Source of the DNA: Burkholderiales bacterium
Lineage (GTDB): Bacteria > Pseudomonadota > Gammaproteobacteria > Burkholderiales > SG8-41
NCBI GenBank assembly: GCA_036262035.1
Contig: DATAJS010000010.1
Span: forward strand, 660,915-724,914
DNA: 64,000 bases
Direction of reading: 5' to 3'
The position numbers were made by a program, and so were the translations under genes. The notes below the pieces were generated by a model. The model worked only from the letters and a program-made list of their open reading frames with translations. It was not told the DNA's origin and did not search any database. Below, in pieces: positions 59,951 through 64,000 of this stretch (its first letter is position 1; the number at the start of each line of letters is the position of its first letter).

Positions 59951-59952
59951 GC

Positions 59953-61347
59953 GTGGAACACGCCGAGCTTCTCGTCCTCGATGTCGGCTGGGCCGTCACG
60001 GTCGACGCCTCCCGCCGCGTCATCCGCGACGCGGGCATCGCGATCAGGGACGGCAAGTTCGCCGCGGTCGGCAAGAGCGGCGACATCGAGCGGGCATGGA
60101 CCGCGCCGACGGTGCTGAACGCGCAAGGCACCGTCGCCACGCCCGGCCTCGTCGACGCTCACCTGCACTCTTCTTTCTCCCTTGCGCGCGGCCTCGCCGA
60201 CGAATCGAACGCGCAGGCGTTCCTCTTCCAGCACATGTATCCGTACGAGGCGGTGCTGTCGGAGGAGGACGTGTACACCGCCGTCGCGCTCGCGTGCGCC
60301 GAGATGCTGCGCCATGGCGTGACGTGCTTCGTCGAGCCGGGGAATTACCATCCCGACGCGACGGCGCGAGCGGCGATGGCGGCGGGGCTGCGCATGGTGC
60401 TCGCGGTGAGCTGCTTCGACAACAACAGAGCGGTGACCGGCCTCCTGCCGAAGGAGATGATCGAGGACACCGCGCGCTGCATCGACAAGACCGCCGATCT
60501 CTTCGAGCGCTACGCGCGCCGTGACGAGCGCATGACGGTGAGCGCCTCTTTTCGCGGGATGAACAATTCGTCCGATGCGCTCATCCTCGCCCTGAAGGAG
60601 ATGGCGGACAAGCACGGCGCGATCACGCAGACGCATGCGTGCTATTCGTACTTCACCCACGATTCGTCGATCGTGCAGTTCGGCAAGCCCGAGATCGAGC
60701 GGCTCGAACGCCTGGGCGTGCTCGACGAGCGCATGCTGCTGCTGCACGGCGGCTGGCTCGAGCCGCACGAGATCGCTTTATTGGCCAGGCGCAAGCCCAC
60801 GGTGGTGTGCTGCCCGTCGTCGTCGGTGCACAACGGCTACGGCAACCTCAAGGTCGGCATGCACCCGGAGCTGATGGCGCTGGGCGTCAACGTCGGGCTC
60901 GGCACCGACCACGCGAGCTCCGGGACGTGCGACCTCGTGCAGGAGATGCGCCTCGCCGCGTGCTCGTACAAGGAGGTGCGGCTGAACCCGCGCATCATGC
61001 CGCCCGAGCAGGCGGTGGAGATGGCGACGATCAACGGCGCCCGCGGCGCCGGTCTCGCCGACCGCATCGGCTCGATCGAAGTCGGCAAACAGGCCGACCT
61101 CGCGCTGTTCGACGCGACCCTGCCCGAGTGGCTGCCTCTGTACAACCCCGTGTCGAATCTCGTCTACAGTGCGACGGGCAACACGGTGAAGCACGTGTTC
61201 GTCGGCGGCGAGCAGGTGGTGCGCGACGGGCGGCTCACGCGGGTGGACGAAGCGGCGTTGTATGAGGAGGTGGTGAAAGCGGCGCGGCGGTTGGGCGGCA
61301 AGCTCGATATGAAGACGATGGTCAAGCTGAGGTGGCCGATGGAGTGA
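59953..61347 (+). CDS. Amidohydrolase (cytosine deaminase / SsnA-like family)
   Basis: A 464-residue metal-dependent deaminase or chlorohydrolase relative. PGLVDAHLHSSFSLARG carries metal ligands H70 and H72; further histidines are in ITQTHACYS and LLHGGWLEPHE, and GLGTDHASSGTCDL has the catalytic Asp. ATINGARGAGLADRIGSIEVGKQADLALFD is the typical end block. I start it at GTG 59953 right after the membrane gene stop. Confidence 0.9.
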   Translation: MEHAELLVLDVGWAVTVDASRRVIRDAGIAIRDGKFAAVGKSGDIERAWTAPTVLNAQGTVATPGLVDAHLHSSFSLARGLADESNAQAFLFQHMYPYEAVLSEEDVYTAVALACAEMLRHGVTCFVEPGNYHPDATARAAMAAGLRMVLAVSCFDNNRAVTGLLPKEMIEDTARCIDKTADLFERYARRDERMTVSASFRGMNNSSDALILALKEMADKHGAITQTHACYSYFTHDSSIVQFGKPEIERLERLGVLDERMLLLHGGWLEPHEIALLARRKPTVVCCPSSSVHNGYGNLKVGMHPELMALGVNVGLGTDHASSGTCDLVQEMRLAACSYKEVRLNPRIMPPEQAVEMATINGARGAGLADRIGSIEVGKQADLALFDATLPEWLPLYNPVSNLVYSATGNTVKHVFVGGEQVVRDGRLTRVDEAALYEEVVKAARRLGGKLDMKTMVKLRWPME

Positions 61348-61349
61348 CA

Positions 61350-61421
61350 TCTTCCGCGCGCCTCGCGATGACTGTCATCGCGAGGAGCGCCAGCGACGAA
61401 GCAATCCCGTGGCGCACGCCA
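61350..61421. repeat. Family-2 repeat, compact copy
   Basis: CGATGACTGTCATCGCGAGGAGCGCCAGCGACGAAGCAATCCCGTGGCGCACGCC. Left and right arms are adjacent. Confidence 0.85.
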
Positions 61422-61441
61422 ACGACGGAACAGGAGGACGG

Positions 61442-62398
61442 ATGAAGCGAACCATCGGCAGCGCGGTAGTCCTCGCACTCGTCAGCGGCGCCGCCGCGGC
61501 ACAGTCGTATCCAACCAAGCCCGTTCGCCTCATCGTCCCCTTTGCGCCCGGCGGCGCGACGGACACGTTCTCTCGGGCGCTGGCGCAGGAGCTCACTCAT
61601 ACGCTGGGACAGTCGGTCGTCGTGGAGAATCGCCCCGGCGCGGGCACGACGATCGGCGCCGACCTCGTCGCCAAAGCGCCGCCGGACGGCTACACGCTGC
61701 TCTTCACCGATCTTTCCACGCACACCATCACGGGCTCGCTGTATCAGAAGCTGTCCTACGATCCGCTGAAGAGCTTCGCCCCGGTCGCGGTCGCGAACTC
61801 GTCGCCGCTATTGCTCGTCGTGCATCCGTCGGTCGGCGTGAAGTCGGTGAAGGAGCTGATCGCGGTGGCGAAGCGCCAGCCGGGCATCACGTGCGGCAAC
61901 TCCGGCATCGGCACGGTCACGCACATGACCGCCGAGAAGTTCCGCATGCGCGCGAACATCAGGACGACCGCGGTGAACTACAAGGGCGGCGCGACGCCGG
62001 TCATCGCCCTGCTCGGCGGTGAGATCGCGATGCTGTTCGCGACCGTGCCGGCGAGCATCGAGCACGTGCACAAAGGCAAGCTCGTCGCGCTCGGCGTGGC
62101 GGCCGATACGCGCTCGCCGTTCTTCAAGGACATTCCCGCCATCGGCGAGACGATCAAGGGCGTCGACGGCGCGGTGATCTCGGGCGTGCTCGCGCCCGCC
62201 GGAACGCCGCGCGCGGTCGTCGATCGCCTCAACGCCGAGTTCATCAGGGCGTCCGAAGCGCCGAAGGTCAAGGAGATCTACGCGACGAACGCGGCGGAAG
62301 CGATGAAGCTCACGCCGCCGCAGTTGCAGGCTGCGATGGAGAAAGATGCCAGGGCGTGGGCGGAGGTGGTGAAGGCGACCGGCGTGCAGTTGAATTGA
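61442..62398 (+). CDS. Bug/TctC family substrate-binding protein
   Basis: A 318-residue receptor. ATG 61442 (MKRTIGSAVVLALVSGAAAAQ) has GGAGGACGG upstream; the frame extends to 61409 through the repeat. Loops VPFAPGGATDTF and VVENRPGAGT, PPDGYTLLFT, TAVNYKGGATP, and DIPAIGETIKG, the last replacing the usual PDVPTxAE block. It may be co-transcribed with the amidohydrolase 94 bases upstream. Confidence 0.92.
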   Translation: MKRTIGSAVVLALVSGAAAAQSYPTKPVRLIVPFAPGGATDTFSRALAQELTHTLGQSVVVENRPGAGTTIGADLVAKAPPDGYTLLFTDLSTHTITGSLYQKLSYDPLKSFAPVAVANSSPLLLVVHPSVGVKSVKELIAVAKRQPGITCGNSGIGTVTHMTAEKFRMRANIRTTAVNYKGGATPVIALLGGEIAMLFATVPASIEHVHKGKLVALGVAADTRSPFFKDIPAIGETIKGVDGAVISGVLAPAGTPRAVVDRLNAEFIRASEAPKVKEIYATNAAEAMKLTPPQLQAAMEKDARAWAEVVKATGVQLN

Positions 62399-62465
62399 TG
62401 CCGTTTACTGCGAACAGCGACGCTATGCCTTGAAGGTTCGACCTACGAGTCGTCTCGCTGAGTAG

Positions 62466-62489
62466 AAAAAGGGGCCCCGGCCCCTTTTT
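62466..62489. terminator. Bidirectional rho-independent terminator
   Basis: AAAAAGGGGCC and GGCCCCTTTTT pair perfectly around CC. It ends the Bug transcript and, on the other strand, the glycine-zipper gene. Confidence 0.9.
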
Positions 62490-62513
62490 CTTCGTGCGCT
62501 TCGCGAGTCGTGG

Positions 62514-63140
62514 CTAGATCGAACCCGGCTGCTGAGCGGTCGGTTCGGTCGGTCCGCCCAGTTGCTCGGGCATCGGCGCTTGCTGCTGCGGCGCCGGCTG
62601 GGTCTGCACCTGTTGCTGCGGCGCAGGCTGCTGTTGCTGCTGGGCGACAGGCTGCTGAGGCGCCGGCTGCTGCTGAACGGGCTGTTGCTGCTGCTGGGCC
62701 TGCTGCTGCTGCTGTTTCTGTTGCTCGGCTCGTTCCTGCTCACGCTGTTCCTTGCGGTCGCCGCGCGTCACCGCGCGGCGCGTGAGCACCCCACCCGCGC
62801 CGGCGCCGGCGCCCGCGCCGATCGCCGCACCGACGACGGTGCCGATCGGCCCGGCGATCGCGGTTCCGGCCGCCGCGCCCGCGAAGCCGCCGGTAAGACC
62901 GCCGACGCCCGCGCCGGCGCCTTCAGCGGTGTTTTCCTTCAGCTCCTTGCGGCCTTCCTTGCGATCGCGCTTACGATCCTCTTTTTCCTGTTTCTTGCGC
63001 TCCTTCTCCTGCTGCTTCTCGAGCTTCTCCTGTTCTTTCTCTTCTTTCGTCTTTCTGGCGTAGACGTCCTGAACGGTGAAGGGGGCGCTGGTCCCCGCGA
63101 CAGCGAGACAGACGGCCAGGGCGATCGCACGTGCTTTCAT
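62514..63140 (-). CDS. Exported protein with glycine-zipper and Gln/Pro-rich tail
   Basis: A 208-residue protein. MKARAIALAVCLAVAGTSAPF is a signal peptide. Residues about 30-68 (KTKEEKEQEKLEKQQEKERKK) form a charged single helix or coiled coil. GAGAGVGGLTGGFAGAAAGTAIAGPIG at about 75-110 is a glycine zipper as in membrane-inserting envelope proteins. The tail is built of Gln and Pro runs. No enzyme motif. Function unknown, possibly envelope structural. Confidence 0.75.
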   Translation of the reverse strand: MKARAIALAVCLAVAGTSAPFTVQDVYARKTKEEKEQEKLEKQQEKERKKQEKEDRKRDRKEGRKELKENTAEGAGAGVGGLTGGFAGAAAGTAIAGPIGTVVGAAIGAGAGAGAGGVLTRRAVTRGDRKEQREQERAEQQKQQQQQAQQQQQPVQQQPAPQQPVAQQQQQPAPQQQVQTQPAPQQQAPMPEQLGGPTEPTAQQPGSI

Positions 63141-63225
63141 GTTGCTGCTCCTCGGTGTAGGTATTTCCGATTAGAGGAGCAGCACGCGTGCCGTGCCCGC
63201 GGAACAAGTGCCTGACGTGCGTCAG

Positions 63226-63316
63226 TCGTTGCGAGGAGCGATGCGACGAAGCAATCCCGGAGCGTCCGTTACGCCACGGGATCGCCGCGTCGCGCATCCG
63301 CGCTCCTCGCGATGAC
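63226..63316. repeat. Family-2 palindromic repeat
   Basis: GTCGTTGCGAGGAGCGATGCGACGAAGCAATCCCGGAGCG opens and GCGCTCCTCGCGATGACC closes it, with TACGCCACGGGATCGCC inside. Confidence 0.88.
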
Positions 63317-63338
63317 CGGCCGACGATGGTTCGGCCGG

Positions 63339-64000
63339 TCAATTGATTTTCAGGTTGATCGCCTTCGCGACGCCGCCCCACTTCGCGTATTCCTTCGCGA
63401 TGTAGTCGCCGAAAGTCTTCGGGTCGGTGCTGACGACGTACGTCCCCGCGCGCTCGTAGGCGTCCTGCACGTCCTTCATCTGGAGGATCTTGCTCACGTC
63501 GCGGTGGATGCGCTCGATCACCGCGGGCGGCGTGCCGCGCGGCGCGAGGAACCCGCTCCACAGCGACGCGTCGTAGCCCGGCACGAATTCGGCGATGGAG
63601 GGCACGTCCGGCAGCTCGCGCGAGCGCTTGGCGCTGGTGACGCCGATGATCTTCAACTGCCCGGCCCTGTGCTGGTTGAGTACGCTCGCGATGCCGAGGC
63701 AGCCGATCTTCACCTGCCCGCCGAGCAGGTCGGCGCGCGCGAGGCCGCTGTTCTTGTACGGGACGTGCACCATGTCCATCTTCGCCATGTGGAAGAACAG
63801 CGCGGCGAACATGTGCTGCGCCCCGCCGTTGCCCGAGGACGCGTAGTTGATCTTGCCCGGCTGCTGGTGCGCGAGCGCGATCAGCTCCTTGATCGAGGAC
63901 ACGCCGAGCGACGGATGGATGGTGATCGCGTACGGCTGGCCGCCGATCTGCATGATGGGGGCGAAGGCCTTGAGCGTGTCGTACGGCATCTTCTTCTGGA
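63339..64000 (-). CDS. Bug/TctC family substrate-binding protein (5' end outside window)
   Basis: About 220 C-terminal residues of a thirteenth receptor. LFFHMAKMDMVHVPYKNSGLAR, LPDVPSIAEFV and FGDYIAKEYAKWGGVAKAINLKIN are family landmarks. The two ligand loops and the signal peptide lie beyond base 64000; the frame is open to the edge. Confidence 0.92.
   Translation of the reverse strand, partial: QKKMPYDTLKAFAPIMQIGGQPYAITIHPSLGVSSIKELIALAHQQPGKINYASSGNGGAQHMFAALFFHMAKMDMVHVPYKNSGLARADLLGGQVKIGCLGIASVLNQHRAGQLKIIGVTSAKRSRELPDVPSIAEFVPGYDASLWSGFLAPRGTPPAVIERIHRDVSKILQMKDVQDAYERAGTYVVSTDPKTFGDYIAKEYAKWGGVAKAINLKIN

Noticed and set aside
1..64000. tRNA or rRNA genes, phage or transposase genes
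   Set aside because: No cloverleaf, rRNA core or integrase/transposase motif was noticed on either strand; weak ones could be missed without a covariance search.

Overview
The window is high-GC DNA with the gene content of a betaproteobacterium, most likely Burkholderiales or a near relative living as an environmental heterotroph. The strongest pointer is thirteen genes for Bug/TctC periplasmic binding proteins with no TctA or TctB membrane partner in sight. The extended Shine-Dalgarno-like stretch at 6901-6915 also matches the complement of a betaproteobacterial 16S 3' end. No rRNA, tRNA, CRISPR array, phage gene or transposase was found.

Layout. 1-1.7 kb: a CheW-CheR chemosensory pair running off the left edge. 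2-9 kb: an HpcH/HpaI aldolase, Bug genes, SelO, a 278-bp unit with inverted iterons around a terminated short RNA or ORF, and a Bug-GST operon. 9-14 kb: a haem-binding GGDEF-EAL regulator, YaiI, an M19 dipeptidase followed by a methyltransferase stub, and a CBS protein. 14-22 kb: a dioxygenase-Bug-patatin group, then a dioxygenase / HMG-CoA-lyase-like / CoA-transferase / argininosuccinate-lyase-like catabolic run. 22-28.5 kb: an amidohydrolase-like lipoprotein or secreted protein and a Bug-SDR-Bug-LLM operon. 28.5-36 kb: a two-domain hypothetical with a tandemly duplicated tail, GST, rocD plus aldehyde dehydrogenase, Bug, DUF4124 and Gfo/Idh. 36-41 kb: a PQQ dehydrogenase with a lanthanide-type Asp pair, divergent from Bug-aconitase X. 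41-49 kb: hydrolase, MFS exporter, and a TetR-HlyD-ABC-OMF efflux operon. 49-64 kb: lipoprotein, Bug genes, a NucA/NucB-like nuclease, a UGSC selenoprotein with its partner, a frameshifted membrane gene, GST, MFS, amidohydrolase and a glycine-zipper protein.

Two themes stand out. First, the gene at 51351-51890 reads through an in-frame TGA as Sec-Gly-Ser-Cys, with a hairpin placed as a bacterial SECIS should be; it is translationally coupled to a cysteine-rich partner. Second, at least five families of palindromic intergenic repeats saturate the window. They nest inside each other, expand into a 26-bp tandem array, and supply start codons, signal-peptide residues or C-terminal tails to several genes, most clearly three of the four structural genes of the efflux operon.

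The metabolism implied is uptake and breakdown of unusual organic acids (Bug receptors, CoA-transferase and lyase, aconitase X, dioxygenases), PQQ-linked alcohol oxidation, and multidrug efflux. Most start codons were chosen from signal peptides, ribosome binding sites and 4-bp overlaps. Function calls rest on motif recognition by eye, without database searches.
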